Positions 42,760-54,642 of a DNA stretch of 64,000 nt are shown piece by piece. Each line of letters begins with the position of its first letter. Positions within the stretch are counted from its first letter, which is position 1. Both the position numbers and the translations under genes were made by a program. Origin of the DNA: Fusarium oxysporum f. sp. lycopersici 4287 (lineage: Eukaryota > Ascomycota > Sordariomycetes > Hypocreales > Nectriaceae). The stretch spans positions 1 to 64,000 of the forward strand of contig NC_030993.1 of NCBI RefSeq assembly GCF_000149955.1, in the 5' to 3' direction. The notes under the pieces were generated by a model, which saw only the letters and a list, made by a program, of their open reading frames with translations, was not told the origin of the DNA and did no database searches.

Positions 42760-44306
42760 CTAACTACGTCGTCCACAGGTCCACGAGTCAGGCCACCAAC
42801 TCCAGATGACAACCCAGCCTCCAGCGAGAGATACGAGCCCCGTAAAGAGAATTAGAGGCCCATAGGTGCTCCCATACCCAAAGTGTTGGCAGTCAGAAAT
42901 TGTGCCGGCGTTGATCAGCCAAACACTCGCTGCACCTCCAACAAGATACCCGATGCCTCTTACACCGTTGATTAGACCGTATATCAGCCCAGCATCAATG
43001 GAATCTCCCCTCTCCGCGGAGTCATTCTCCATCTGCTTGAGGATTCCTCCCCAAGTAGCACTGTAGCCACTTGAGAAGAAGCCAAACGTGATTGAGAAGA
43101 GAACAAGGAGAAAGACCCCTCCCTGCGTAGTATTTCCCCAGAAGAGGAACACAGCCAATCCACTTGTGATGCACGGAATTGCTGATACTGTTTGCGCCGA
43201 CAGGACAATTTGCTTGTTATCACTAAGCCACCCGAAAAAGGCAGATGCAAGGATACCAACGGCGTTCTGCAGAGCCAAGACAACGGTTGCCATTGTCTCC
43301 GATAAAAGACTAAAGTCTTGGGCATATGTGCCCAGGTAGGTCTGGGGCAGGCCATAACCGGTGCCCTGGAAGAAGACAGCAATGCTATAGAAGTATATGG
43401 CGGGGTGCTTGAGAAAGTCCCAGGGGATGTTTCTTTCCGGCGTCTTGTGCATGGCAATTCTCGACGGTGGAATGGGAACAAGGCTAATGCTGAGGATGCT
43501 CGCTGCGCCAACAAACACCGCCCAGGCAGTCATAGTTGTCCGGAAGCCCCACGTATCCAGTGAAGCTTTGAACAAGAACGGGCCAAGGGTGCCAACGATA
43601 TTCTTGCATGACAAGACCAGTCCGTATGCTACGGATCGGTTGCTGGTGGTGTACCATTCACCCAAGGAGAGGGTGATGGGGCTGTAGATAAGGGCGCAAC
43701 CAAACGCCGAGGTGATTCCCTGCGTAACAAGCAGATGCCAAACATTTGTGCTGAATGTTGACAGGAAGAAGCTGATGGAAGCTATGAGGGCACCGCAGAA
43801 AGCAGCCTCTTGACGCCGGTACGCCCATCGTCTTGTGAACAGCGCGAAAAGGAAGGGCATGGAGAGGTACATGATGCCATTGGCGGTCGTTCCAATGGCA
43901 CCTGTAATATCTTTGTTTCCCTGGAGTGTCCAGTTATTGAAATAATATTCTTCCAATACGCCGTAACTAATTGCAAAGCCTGGGAATTTGGTGAGTAGAT
44001 GTTTGGCACAAGGCTAGAGGGGGACATACCCCAGATTGGTATTTGGATAACCCCATTAGCTGCCAGGACACGAATGAGGGTTCGTCTGGGAATATGGTCG
44101 TGCTTCAATTCGCTTTCGCTGATTGCAATGTCGTTTTCAAGGTCGGAGTCGGACGCATCGTCACCGGCTGAAGCGCCCGGCTCGACGAGAAGAATTTGGT
44201 CGACATGGTTTCGAGAAACGGGCTGGTACTCGGGTCTGCCAAAAAGGAATCATGTCAGACAATGAGTAAAGTGGATGCAGGGAAAAGGATTGTCCTACCT
44301 CGCCAT
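42760..44306 (-). CDS. MFS transporter, monocarboxylate-transporter-like, paralogue A
   Basis: Three exons (44299-44306, 44030-44235, 42760-43979) give 477 residues. An acidic cytosolic N-terminus (ASDSDLENDIAISESE) leads into membrane segments starting IPIWGFAISYGVLEEYYF. Repeated signature pieces are MYLSMPFLFALFTRRWAYRR, FGCALIYSPITLSLGEWYTTSNRSVAYG, FGWLSDNK and FSSGYSATWGGILKQ. About 12 helices are expected, as in fungal MCT-like carriers of organic acids. It lies between the two phosphonate enzymes' genes on the same strand and has a close paralogue at 52929-54395. Export of the end product, or import of a precursor, is plausible. Confidence 0.85.
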
Positions 44307-45232
44307 GATGCCTGGAAGTTGGTAAAGTGTTCCTAATCGATGGTAATACTAATTGAGATGTGATTTGAAGGCAAAGTGAGGCCTGAACAATGGCATAGAG
44401 TGTCTGCTTGGGAAGACAAGAGAGAGTCGCAATGACGGTTCTGAATAGCGGGTGCTGTTTGGCGGGGCATACAGAAGACCCCTCATCTGCCAGCCTCCAA
44501 TCTTGCGCCCTGCAAATAGCCCCAGAACAATAGATTAGGCAAAGATCTGACAGCGAGAGCAAAAACAGCCTCTGAATGAGACCTCAGGATTCACAGCTTG
44601 GGAGAAAACAAGCCAAATGACGTATCAGAGAAGTACAGCTTTGTTTCCTCACAGCAACGGCTATTACGGCACCTCAGACCCGCATCAGTAGCATTGCAGC
44701 ATGCAAACACGGAGCACAGCCAATCCTTCACCGCGGAGGGCGTGCCACTAAGGATCTCCATTAGTTAGACTTTCCCCATACCCACCGTCTCCTCAGAGTT
44801 CTTATCTCCGCTTTAGCACGCCTTGACCCTTGCAACTGCTGTGTCACCACACCGGGAGCTGTAAGTCCGTGTAATCTTAGGCGGTATTGGGAAATTGATC
44901 GCGTGCTTGCGAGGTTTTGAGATACCGCTTTATCCGGGCTGTGAGGCTTCATGCATATAAGCATACCTGAGAACAAGCTTTGCCAAGGTTGACCAAGATC
45001 TTCACTAGACCCTGGCTGACCCCACAGTTACACATTCGGTTTTGAGAAGGTTTTTATCAAGGTTCACAATGGCATGGCGTAAATGACTACGAATCAGAAC
45101 GATACAGGTCAATAACCCAAAGATCATATCATTCTTCATTCTACCGATGCATATCCACATCTTGCCATAGCCCTGAGCAATTATCATTCAAGGGTAACGA
45201 TCCCACGAATAAAGCCTTGGAAAGCGCTATCT
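44307..45232. other. Intergenic region between MFS A and the dioxygenase
   Basis: About 0.9 kb, with the MFS A promoter and the 3' end of the dioxygenase gene. Only short ORFs without resemblance to known families occur. Confidence 0.35.
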
Positions 45233-46615
45233 TCAGTCTGCATGGAGCAAAACCTTGTGAGGTCGATCATCAACCTGCACCCCGCCCCTCCTCTTCCAAT
45301 CAGAATCATGATAAGGCAGTTTCCAGCCACCTTCACTCTCAGGCGTAGAGACCCACAGTCGCAGGAGATGGCGCCGGGGAGCAGGCGGCTCGTGGTCAGT
45401 GTAGGCCTGGCGAGAATGGTAGAGATGGTTGTTAGTCATGAAATGAACATCTCCAACCTCAAGGACATTGCCGATGGATTCTTTGTAGCAAGTTTGATCA
45501 AAGAACTCAATCGCCTCTGCCTGTGCATCGGAGAGAGGGGGGATGATGCCTTTGTCAGAGAACCGCTTGAGAGACCTAACGTAGTTTGGATCAAATCTAC
45601 AATTGAGAATGTAAGCATCATGGCTTCAAGACTGCAGCGAGGGAGGGAGTTGGCTTACTTGGAGTACACTCTGCCATTTCCCTTCTCAATGTAGTAAATG
45701 GCACATCGAATGTAATCCTCTTGTCCATCACTGACTTCTCCCTTTCGGTCAAAGTACCAAATGGGCTGGGTGAGGAGTTCCGCGATATCAGGGCGCTCCT
45801 CTTGCATAACGTTCCAGACCCGATGGCCTGAAACGATGTTGTTCTCGCCTCCTTTCAGCGGAGTATTGAGGCATAGCAGTCCGACAATATCTGCCGGGTC
45901 CGCATGGAAAGTTTGTCTGGAATACGAGTAAGTCCAACTGCCGGGCAGGGTCTCTAGTTACATACCTTGCCGTGGTTCGATACAGTCGGACCTTGTGAAA
46001 GTCCGCAGGATTCTCACCAAGGTCCTTGATGTGCCCCAGCACATGGCCCCTACCGTTCTGACTCACGATGTGCCCGAAGTGCGCTCCTAAGCCCATGTAT
46101 GCCGTGGACGACTTACGCATGCCCCATTCTTTGACGGGCATGCCTTGAAACAAGATGAATCCGTAACCATTGATCATATCATCTCGGACCTCTTCAAGAT
46201 ACTTCTCCATGCGAGGAAGAGGGAAGAGCTCCTAAAGAGGCTTGTCAGTCCTTGTACACATGCAATTATTAACTCGTACCTTGCACATCTCGTTCAAGTC
46301 CCGACCGCTGTTGATGTAATTCTCAGCAGCGGTGCTCAGGTCTTCAAGCTCTTCCTCAGTGAAAGGATGCTTCCAGATAGCTTCCTTCTCAGGAGAGCCT
46401 GAAAGATCATCTTTAGTCCAGGCGGTTATGCCAGTGATCTTCTTGGGAAAATCTGAGTATGGGTGTATTTCCTCATAGAGAGGTGGCTGTTGCCCAGTGG
46501 TTTTGTATCCATCTGGGAAGAGTGCTGATTTGGGCTTCACCTCTAGCTTGGTGCGGTACTCAGTCTTGGGGAGATGAGAAAAGTCGCTGACTGTTTCGAT
46601 AAGACCAGGAGCCAT
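45233..46615 (-). CDS. TauD/TfdA-family Fe(II)/2-oxoglutarate dioxygenase
   Basis: Four exons (46280-46615, 45966-46231, 45659-45916, 45233-45596) join in frame to 407 residues. Exon 2 gives GYGFILFQGMPVKEWGMRKSS and AYMGLGAHFG. The iron-binding HxD is in QTFHADPADIVGLL at the start of exon 3, followed by LKGGEN. The distal His is likely in DVHFMTNNHLYHSRQAY and the 2-oxoglutarate-binding Arg in RRHLLRLWVS. This is a complete clavaminate-synthase-like fold. Relatives hydroxylate or cleave small acids, including sulfonates (TauD) and, in bacteria, phosphonates (PhnY). It lies 0.73 kb from the PEP mutase gene on the same strand, making it the best candidate tailoring enzyme of the cluster. Its substrate is unknown. 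Confidence 0.9.
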
Positions 46616-47343
46616 CTTGGAAGTGTCAAGTTCAAAGTGTGAAAGTGATTTGAATAGTTGAAGTTGTTTGTATTTCTTTAGGTTAGTCGGTCTGTACGTC
46701 GCTTCAAAGATACCAAGATGTCTTTATAATTTGGACTGCTTTCAATGTCTGTCTTGGCATCGGAGTACCTCAATTAGAAGGTTCGTTGTTACTCGGAGCC
46801 TCCTGGGGTCTCACTACATAAGGCCACGTCAACTGGACCATTTACTTTGTGTTCCAACTTTGTCGTTACATATCGATAGTCACAGACGTGACATAGCCAG
46901 CCCAGTAGGACCCTCACACCTCCCATTGCCGATGATCCGTGCGGTTAATGTTGAAATCTGAAGTAAGCTTGACCATATGCAATACAACCCAATAATGGCT
47001 TGGCTGTGGTAGTAAACACCCTCCCACTATCCAAGCGCATGAAACGCGAGATGGCGCAACGCAAGATATCAAAATTCCAGCTGCCCAATCCAGTCTAGAA
47101 CATGCCGGCCCCAAATAATGATGAGCAAGTCTTCAACAAGACAGACTGCATGCAATATGTGACTCCCTTGATAACAGTAATGATATGCGAGTAGTAGCAA
47201 TGTTTTTCTCGCATACCAAAAGCACCTGGCTGTTAGGATGATATTGCAGGACAGGGTTGTTGAATAACTTGCATTAAGACGTGACCAAGAGGTTTGCAGA
47301 AATATGAGACAGATTAGGCAGAACGAAATAAGCTTAACCTAAT
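46616..47343. other. Intergenic region between dioxygenase and PEP mutase genes
   Basis: About 0.73 kb containing the dioxygenase promoter and the PEP mutase 3' end. No other gene or motif was recognised. Confidence 0.35.
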
Positions 47344-48600
47344 CTAGTAAACATCTACCTGGGTGACAAGTTCTCCCACCGGAACCACCTGCTTCGCATT
47401 GATCTTGAGAAGTTCCTTAACGCTCACAATACGCGTGTCTGCCTCGCATCCCGCGAGCTTCCCCTCCAATAAGTCAATGACTGTTGCCTGAATGTTCTCC
47501 GAGGCGGTCGCCTCCGCAACAATCCTGTACATCCTCGCCTCATTGCTCTCCTCACCCCAAACACTGCGGTTTCGCAGCTTTCTGAGAAGGCAGCCATAGT
47601 TACGAGCCTGGATCATCGCACGGATCTCAGCGTCGTTGTAAAACAAGTCCAAGTTCTTGGCTAGGATCTTGTCAGAGATGGAACCAACAGCACTAATCTT
47701 AGCGCGCATCAAATGGTTGGCGTAGATGATAACGTTAGCTCCAGCTTCGTACAGGGCATCCTTTGGTATCTCTGAGTAAGTAGTCGGAACGACAACAAGA
47801 GGTGTCTGGGAGTCGAACTCGCGGTACTCGCGCAAGAACCGAGTAACCTCATGTGGAGATTTACTCTTGGAGTGGATCATGATAGCGTCGATACCCGCCT
47901 CATGGTAGATCTTGGCACGCTTCAAGGCATCTTGGTGTGCATCCTCGTATGACTTGCTTTCCTCTTCCGCATCTGCCTTCGAGACACGGCAGCAGAAGGA
48001 TTCAATGCGAGCAGTGATCATAGGACCTCCCTTTGCCTTTCCATTGACAGCCCTGAAAGCGCGGATTACTTCCGCGAATTCGTGGGGATCAGCCAAGGCC
48101 TGCGAAGCAGATGACGCAGCAAGCGAGTTGACCTTTTGGCCTGGGGCTGAAACGGCCTTGTCCTCAATGACTACCATGCCGACACCGACAAGGTTCATGA
48201 GTGCGACCAAGGCAGGGATATCTGCGATATCACCACCACTGTCAGCGTCGAAAGCGGCACAGAGAGAGCGGTTGCTTGTTTTGCGCTTGAGCTCCCCGTC
48301 AAGTGCGAGGAGCGATGCTCGCTGGAGCGGGGAAAGTGTCTCGCTGTCTGGAATACCTAGATAGGTAGTCTGACAGAGACCGCTGTACCAGATGCCATCG
48401 AACTTCTGGCCGTTCTTGGCAACTGTTGCTCTGATGATCTCTGTTGAGGTACCATCATGAGATTCACAGAGAATGATTCTGTTGTTGTTCTGGGCCAGTG
48501 CTGAGCGCACGGAAGAGAAGGCAGGCGAGGGTGAAGGTTCAGTATGAAGGGAACCCATCTTGCTGACTTGGTAGTCTTTGTACGACTTTGGAACTGACAA
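47344..48600 (-). CDS. Phosphoenolpyruvate mutase (PEP phosphomutase)
   Basis: A single exon of 418 codons is read on the minus strand. It belongs to the PEP mutase/isocitrate lyase superfamily: GIWYSGLCQTTYLGIPDSE, the Mg-binding DADSGGD in place of the usual DGDTGYG, and ITARIESF. The mutase loop EDK...NS is present as EDKAVSAPGQKVNS; the usual spacing of five residues is nine here. The cysteine motif of the lyases and oxaloacetate hydrolase (KKCGH type) is absent. The enzyme rearranges PEP to phosphonopyruvate, forming the C-P bond. It is about 120 residues longer than bacterial mutases, mainly at the C-terminus (RARNYG-type helix, then KELLKINAKQVVPVGELV). Another in-frame ATG at 48558 is possible. 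A phosphonopyruvate decarboxylase gene in the same window supports the call. Confidence 0.85.
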   Translation of the reverse strand: MSVPKSYKDYQVSKMGSLHTEPSPSPAFSSVRSALAQNNNRIILCESHDGTSTEIIRATVAKNGQKFDGIWYSGLCQTTYLGIPDSETLSPLQRASLLALDGELKRKTSNRSLCAAFDADSGGDIADIPALVALMNLVGVGMVVIEDKAVSAPGQKVNSLAASSASQALADPHEFAEVIRAFRAVNGKAKGGPMITARIESFCCRVSKADAEEESKSYEDAHQDALKRAKIYHEAGIDAIMIHSKSKSPHEVTRFLREYREFDSQTPLVVVPTTYSEIPKDALYEAGANVIIYANHLMRAKISAVGSISDKILAKNLDLFYNDAEIRAMIQARNYGCLLRKLRNRSVWGEESNEARMYRIVAEATASENIQATVIDLLEGKLAGCEADTRIVSVKELLKINAKQVVPVGELVTQVDVY

Positions 48601-50260
48601 TATCTTTAATTAAGTGAGTAGAGGATCGTGGACAATGAAGATGAGTATCATCAAGAATAATGATTTTCTGTTCTAAATCTAGCCAAGAGCCGGCCGTTTT
48701 CACCCATTATTATACTTGTTCACTATCTTGGCCATGGCCTCTGAAACAGCAACAACCCTTGTCCACAGTCAGTGGGACATATTCTCATCAGCTACGCTTA
48801 TTTTTAATACTGGCTTTCACTTTCTACTCGAGTCTTGTATCCTGTGAGTTATTTCCTAGTTCGTCTGTCCTCTATTGTCTGTCACCGCGTTCACCGTGCT
48901 CAGATGGGTAGGGGGACCCAATGCAGCATCTGTCAGATTCCCCCAAGATATCTTGGTCCGTGGTGATGCTACACACCCTCACTGCTCACCGTATCTGGCT
49001 ATCATGAACCAGGTAGGCTGCAAAAGGGATAGATTCTGGCAGGCTGTATGTTTCTTGGCTCTCGGTAAAGATGCCGATGAACCCCACGTAATTACAGATA
49101 AGAATAAGTAACGATTTCGTGTCAGCAATTGCATCATCCGGGTCTCGTGCCTTGTTTCCGCATTTAATGTAGAATAGGAACAAGATGCATTATCACGCAG
49201 CATGACATCGCCGATCTTTACAGGTTAAGCTTTATGGAGGTGGGGAGTAGGCCACGTCGTCAATCCCCTGAGACAACAACAGGGACACGGCGTCCCTCGC
49301 GAGTCAAGATACAGGAACTTGTGCAGCGGCAGTTATAGGATCGAATTAATGGTGTCCACACCGCGAAGCAACTCCCCGTCTCAAGACTGAGATTCGTAAC
49401 TGCAAGGATGGGAGAGGATTGTCTGCAGAGCCCCGAAATTCACCGAATCGAGGACTTTGGTGCGTAGATCCCTGCATAAGCGGATCCGAGGTTGGATGCA
49501 CAAGGACGGCACATGATATGATAAGCACATTGCGGGGAGACCAAGCTCAGATCATGAGCGTTAGTTTGCGGATTTATTCACCTAAACATGTTTACTGTGT
49601 GGAGATGCCTCGCTCGGAGACTCCGTCTTGACTAAACCCGGCCCGGGCCGAATCGCCAAGCTGTCTTGTCCATCTTGCAGGGCTCGTGCCAAGTAACTTG
49701 CGTCGCACTAATGCTCAGGAACTATTGCGGATGATCCGTCTCGCTTGATGGGACTATTCCTGGTAGGCAGTATCTCTAGTGTTGCGACCTGGCGCATGTG
49801 TAATGTTGCAATGTCAGCCGCAAGTTGGCGGGTGGCACGGGATGCACTGACTCAGGAATCTACAATGCGACATTGACACTTCCTTGTCGTATCGTCTTAT
49901 CTTACGAAAGTCTTTCAAATGAACAATTGTGATTAAAAAGATCTTCGTAATGATTGGTAGAGGGTCATGTCAGCAGGCTGATTGCAGGTGCCCAATATCC
50001 TTTCATTGCTATTGTCCTTGTACCTTGAGTACACGTAGCCCTGGTCCTTGTTTGCTTAAGGGGAAATTCTAACAGACGGAGGCATAGGAGCAGCGATATC
50101 GGGTGATTTGGGTCACTATGCCAAGATGGATGTATTGCACTTGTCTAGTTCAGTATGCATGAAGTAATCGCCAGCCTAAATCGTCTTTTCGTATATAAAT
50201 TCGCAGGAGTGTATGTGGGTTTCACATAGTAGTAACGAAGGGAGGACCAAATACGCCGAC
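48601..50260. other. 1.66-kb divergent intergenic region with a TATA box
   Basis: The region lies between PEP mutase (minus) and the GMC gene (plus) and should hold both promoters. TATATAAA at 50192-50199 lies about 62 bp before the GMC ATG. CCGGCCG occurs near 48691, upstream of the mutase. Short ORFs in both strands show no family resemblance. Confidence 0.45.
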
Positions 50261-52238
50261 ATGCATATTCTTCCTGTTTTGTGTTCCCTTCTTGTGTCAG
50301 CACTCGCTGAAGACGTGCCCCCTCAGTTTGATGATGGGCAGCTCACTGGTAACGGATTTGGTATACCGGGTATCAATGCCACCTATGACTATGTCATCGT
50401 TGGTGGTGGGACAGCAGGTGCTCTCGCAGCAGCGCGTCTAACTGAGCACAGTAACGCGACGGTTGCTTTGGTTGAGGCGGGAGGGTTCTATGAACTGAGT
50501 AACGGTAACGTCAGCCAGTTACCATTTAGTAAGTCTCAATGTTCACAACCTGGGTTTATAACAAGCTGATTTGATTTAGGGATCAATGACTGGAAAGGGT
50601 CAGGCGGCGCGTCTAGCTGGCAACCACTTATTGATTGGGGTTACTTCACTCAGCCTCAGAACGTAAGTACCTCCACGATCTCAATACGGTTCTCTTGTAC
50701 TGATGTTGAATAGAACGGGAAGAAGATTCATTATGCACAGGGTAGAACATTTGGCGGCAGTAGTGCCAGAAACCTCATGATGTTCAACCGCCCTACCAAA
50801 GGAGCATACAAGCACTGGGCCGAGAAAGTCGGCGATGATGCCTACACGTGGGAGAATATGCTCAAGTTCAACACAAGAACTATGAAGTTCTCAGATAACA
50901 GTCAGCATCGCCCTCAGAACGCCACGGCCCTTTATGACACTGCCGCTTTCTCAGAGAAAGGGGGTCCTCTACACCTCACCTTTCCAGGATACGTTTTCCC
51001 AGTCTCGTGGGACGCCATCAAAGCTTTTGAAGCACTGGGATTCAAAGAGATCCCGAGCTTCACCGCTGGTGCCTTGCAAGGTTGGGGCTGGTGGCAGTTC
51101 TCCATCAACCCTGAGACCGGTCTCCGTGATTCTTCTGAGAGTTCGTTTTTGCAGCAAAGCCTGGGTCGGCCTGGTTTGACAACATACATCAACACCATGG
51201 CTCGCAAGATTCTCTTCTCTGGCAAAAAAGCCGTTGGTGTCACCGTTGATAATTATGGCCAGCAATCCTTCAACCTTACGGCCCGGAGGGAAGTCATTGT
51301 TGCTGCAGGACTCTGGAGCAGCCCTCAGCTACTGATGGTTTCTGGTGTTGGACCTGAAGAGACGCTCAAAAGGTTTGACATCCCAGTCCTATCAAATCTA
51401 CCGGGAGTCGGCCAAGGCACACATGATTCAGCTGCTGTTCATGGGCCTATCTGGGAGATTGAAGGCATTTCAACGGGCGGTTGGAAACAGCCCTCCAAGA
51501 TGAAAGAAGCCATCACTGAGTTCAATCAACACAAGAAGGGACCTCTTACCAACGGTGGCGTTGATGTCGGGGCATTCGAGAAGATTCCTCTGGCAAATCT
51601 CAGCAAGAAGGCCCAAGAGGATCTCGCTCAGTACCCTGAGGACTGGCCTGAGGTAGAATTCATTATGCAGATGGTTGATCCTCCAGCTGGAGCAACTGGT
51701 AAGAACTATGCCGCCATGACCATCAGAATGGTTGGGACTGTGAGTCGTGGCAATATGACCATCTCATCTGCGAGCAACCTTGACCCTCCTATCATTGATC
51801 CGAACTGGCTACGAGCAGATACAGACAAAGAGGTAGCTCTTTATGCCCTCCGAAGAGCCCGTCAGCTTTGGGAGCATATTCCTTCTAAAATCGGTAAGGA
51901 GATATACCCTGGCGCCAGTATCACCAGTGACGAGCATTTGCTGGATCTCACATACGACAACCTCGACCCGACGCATCATGGCACCGCTTCTTGTAAGTTC
52001 ACGTCTTTATGCTACGAATATGAGCTCATGCTAATACATTACAGGTAGCATGGGCAAAGCTGGTGATCCATCAGCAGTGGTCGACTCTAAAGGCCGCGTT
52101 TTTGGCATCAAGAATTTGCGTGTTATTGATTCTTCTACAATGCCACTGACACCACCTGGACATACAATGGGTCCTACATATGGTAATGCTGAGAAATTGG
52201 TACAGGATATCTTGAATGCCTACCATGGTTTAGAGTAG
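50261..52238 (+). CDS. Secreted GMC oxidoreductase (FAD-dependent)
   Basis: Four exons (50261-50528, 50580-50662, 50714-51992, 52045-52238) give 607 residues. A signal peptide (MHILPVLCSLLVSALAED) is followed by the FAD-binding YDYVIVGGGTAGALAAARL with the Glu at VALVEAG. Also present are the GMC signature GRTFGGSSARNLMMFNR, VIVAAGLWSSPQLLMVSGVG (second signature) and the catalytic His in THHGTASCSMGK. The last segment is PLTPPGHTMGPTYGNAEKL. It resembles aryl-alcohol oxidase or PatE-type enzymes that oxidise alcohols in the vacuole, wall or outside. The start at 50261 follows a TATATAAA and begins the signal peptide. Its place in the cluster is inferred from position. Confidence 0.9.
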
Positions 52239-52928
52239 CTGGGATCAACCTGGTCGCGTAGCATTATAGTAGAGAGATGTTTGGCTATTAATACTGATAG
52301 ACAATGGCATCAATTCAGGTTTAGCAATTTCATTCAGGCATTACCTGAATGATCGATGCCAACGCTCCACCTCAATCTACTGACTGTCTCCTGTGCCCCA
52401 ATTCGCAAACTTGTAAAGCGTTGTATCAGCCATGAATCACGCCATCATTCCGTCCCGTAAGCTACCATATTCTGTTCAGAATTGGAACTTGTTTGGCGAT
52501 ATCGGAGGAGCCTTGGTACTGTCAATCGCTGAGGGTACGAGACCCGATCATTGGACGTGCACCGTTGACGGCCATGTAAAGTTCCTCGCATGTACACCGC
52601 CATTTACTCCACAGCATTGCAACATGTCAGTACAGGTGTGTGTGACTGCAAGAAGAGACAAAGTCTGCACCGTATTTGGAGGGTGTGCTATGATAATAAT
52701 ATGTGGACACCAAATGATTGGGCGTTTACGCTGATCAATTCGGAGCTGCTTATCACCCCGAAGCCGGCTAGAAGCGCTCAGTGTTCACTGCGGTGGCACT
52801 TAGAAGCCGAGTCTGCGTTTCTCCCCACTTACGAAAGCAAAACACTGCTGCTTTATTTTCCTTTTACTTTGCAAAGCAGGCTCTAGCTTGACCCTGTCAA
52901 AGATATCGCAACAGATCGGCCGCTCCTC
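52239..52928. other. Intergenic region between GMC and MFS B genes
   Basis: Contains the GMC 3' end and the MFS B promoter. Two overlapping plus-strand ORFs (52432-52734, 52590-52886) show no resemblance to known proteins and I do not call them genes. Confidence 0.35.
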
Positions 52929-54395
52929 ATGGCGGAAACAGAGAAACACGGACGGTCTCAAGATGGGCCTATACTGCAAAGCAGTTTTCAGCGGGATGAG
53001 AATTCAGCCGAACAGGCTTCTCACTCAACTAACCAGACCGATTCAAACCTGGCGATCGATAATGATCACAAAAAGAAGCTCGGCGTGCTTTGGGGCTCAG
53101 CACTCATGCAGCTCCCACTCTGGGGTAGGCAAACTATGGCTTAACATTATACATTAACTAACAATACCATTCTAGGCTTCAATCTGAGTTACGGTATTTT
53201 TGAAGAATACTGGACAAGCAACTGGACTCTCGATGGCGATCTCTCCATCACTGGCACAGTCGGCACTACCTCCAACGGAGTCATGTATATCTCCATGCCG
53301 TTCCTATTTGCCATATTCACCCGCTACTGGGCCCATCACCGGCTCAAAGCAGAGCTCGGAGGTCTTACCATAGCATTCCTTGGGTTCATTCTCTCCTCAT
53401 TCAGTACCCATGTATGGCATCTCATGGTCACACAAGGCGTCATGGCTGCTTTTGGTTGTACTCTCGTGTATAGTCCAGCAACATGTTCTCTTGGGGAGTG
53501 GTATGCCACTGGCAACCGGGCTATTGCCTATGGTATTATTCTCTCGTGTAGAAACATTGTCGGTTCGGTCTGTCCTTTTTTGCTGCGGTATCTTCTCGAC
53601 CAATATGGCTTTCGGTGGACAATTAGGATTTGGGGGTTCATCTTGGCTGGTTCAGGTCTCCTGTCCATCTTTCTCGTGCCGACTCATCCTTCAAAGACAG
53701 TAGCACGAGACGGAAAACCTCCTCGAATACCATGGACGTTCCTGAAACACCGTGGCATTTACACCTACTTTGTTGCAGTTATGGTTCAAAGCTCAGGATA
53801 CTGTCTACCACAAACATACCTCCCGACGTTTGCACGAGAGTTCAACGGCGCCAGTCAAGCGATTTCTACCCTCTTGCTAACATTGCACAATATTCCTGGC
53901 ATCCTCTCGTGCTTCTTCTTTGGCTGGCTTACGGACAATAAGTATCATCAATTTTCGGCCACTACAATAACTTGCCTCTCAGCTTTCGCATCATCGGCCT
54001 CTGTGCTCTTACTCTGGGGGTTATCGGTAGACGGAAGCCCTGCTCTTACTCTCGTATTCGCTATCATCTTTGGATTCTTCGCTGGTGGTTATAGTGCAAC
54101 GTGGGGAGGCATTACTAAGGAACTCGAAGGTGAAGCAGAAGTTCATAACGAGACTATTGACTCCAGTCTTACATATGGACTTCTCAATGGAGCTCGAGGC
54201 ATCGGGTTTGTGAGCGGTGGCCTTGTGAGCATCCCACTGCTGAGTTCTGGGGATACAGGCTGGGGAGGAAGATTTGGCTACGGAACCAAGTATGGCCCAC
54301 TCATGGTATTCACTGGCATTGCAGTTGCTTTTGGTGGCCTGGGGTTGATTAGGGCTACAAGGATAAGACCACACAAGTCTTCAACATCAGGTTGA
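52929..54395 (+). CDS. MFS transporter, monocarboxylate-transporter-like, paralogue B
   Basis: Two exons (52929-53124 and 53176-54395) give 471 residues. The hydrophilic N-terminus (NQTDSNLAIDNDHKKKLG) precedes QLPLWGFNLSYGIFEEYW. Throughout, it parallels the carrier at 42760-44306: MYISMPFLFAIFTRYWAHHR, FGCTLVYSPATCSLGEWYATGNRAIAYG, FGWLTDNK, FAGGYSATWGGITKE. Both last exons are exactly 1220 bp, and their introns split the same Gly codon after PxWG. The two genes therefore arose by duplication. They sit on opposite strands about 9 kb apart, with the dioxygenase, PEP mutase and GMC genes between them. Confidence 0.88.
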
Positions 54396-54642
54396 ATCTA
54401 TGACTGCAACGAATGGGCGGATTGAAATGTATGTTAGATTATCTGGTGGCCTGACTGACCCGCTGGAGGTCGCTGAACCGCGCTGCCTTAACTATAGGTA
54501 AATTCGATCGTTGGCAACCCAGCCTAGCCTGTTGCTACTGCTCCCAAGAACACTTGATCCCAACTAAGCATAATATCTTCTATGGGCCGTTACCAAACAT
54601 AATATACTTTAATTCTCTAGCTTGCCAGTGACTCTTGTGCAT

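Noticed and set aside
47344..48600. Oxaloacetate hydrolase or 2-methylisocitrate lyase as the identity of the PEP mutase-family gene
   Set aside because: The lyase/hydrolase cysteine motif is missing, the EDK...NS mutase loop is present, and a phosphonopyruvate decarboxylase gene is nearby.
52432..52886. Two overlapping ORFs between GMC and MFS B genes
   Set aside because: No family resemblance, no supporting splice pattern, and a position in the expected promoter.
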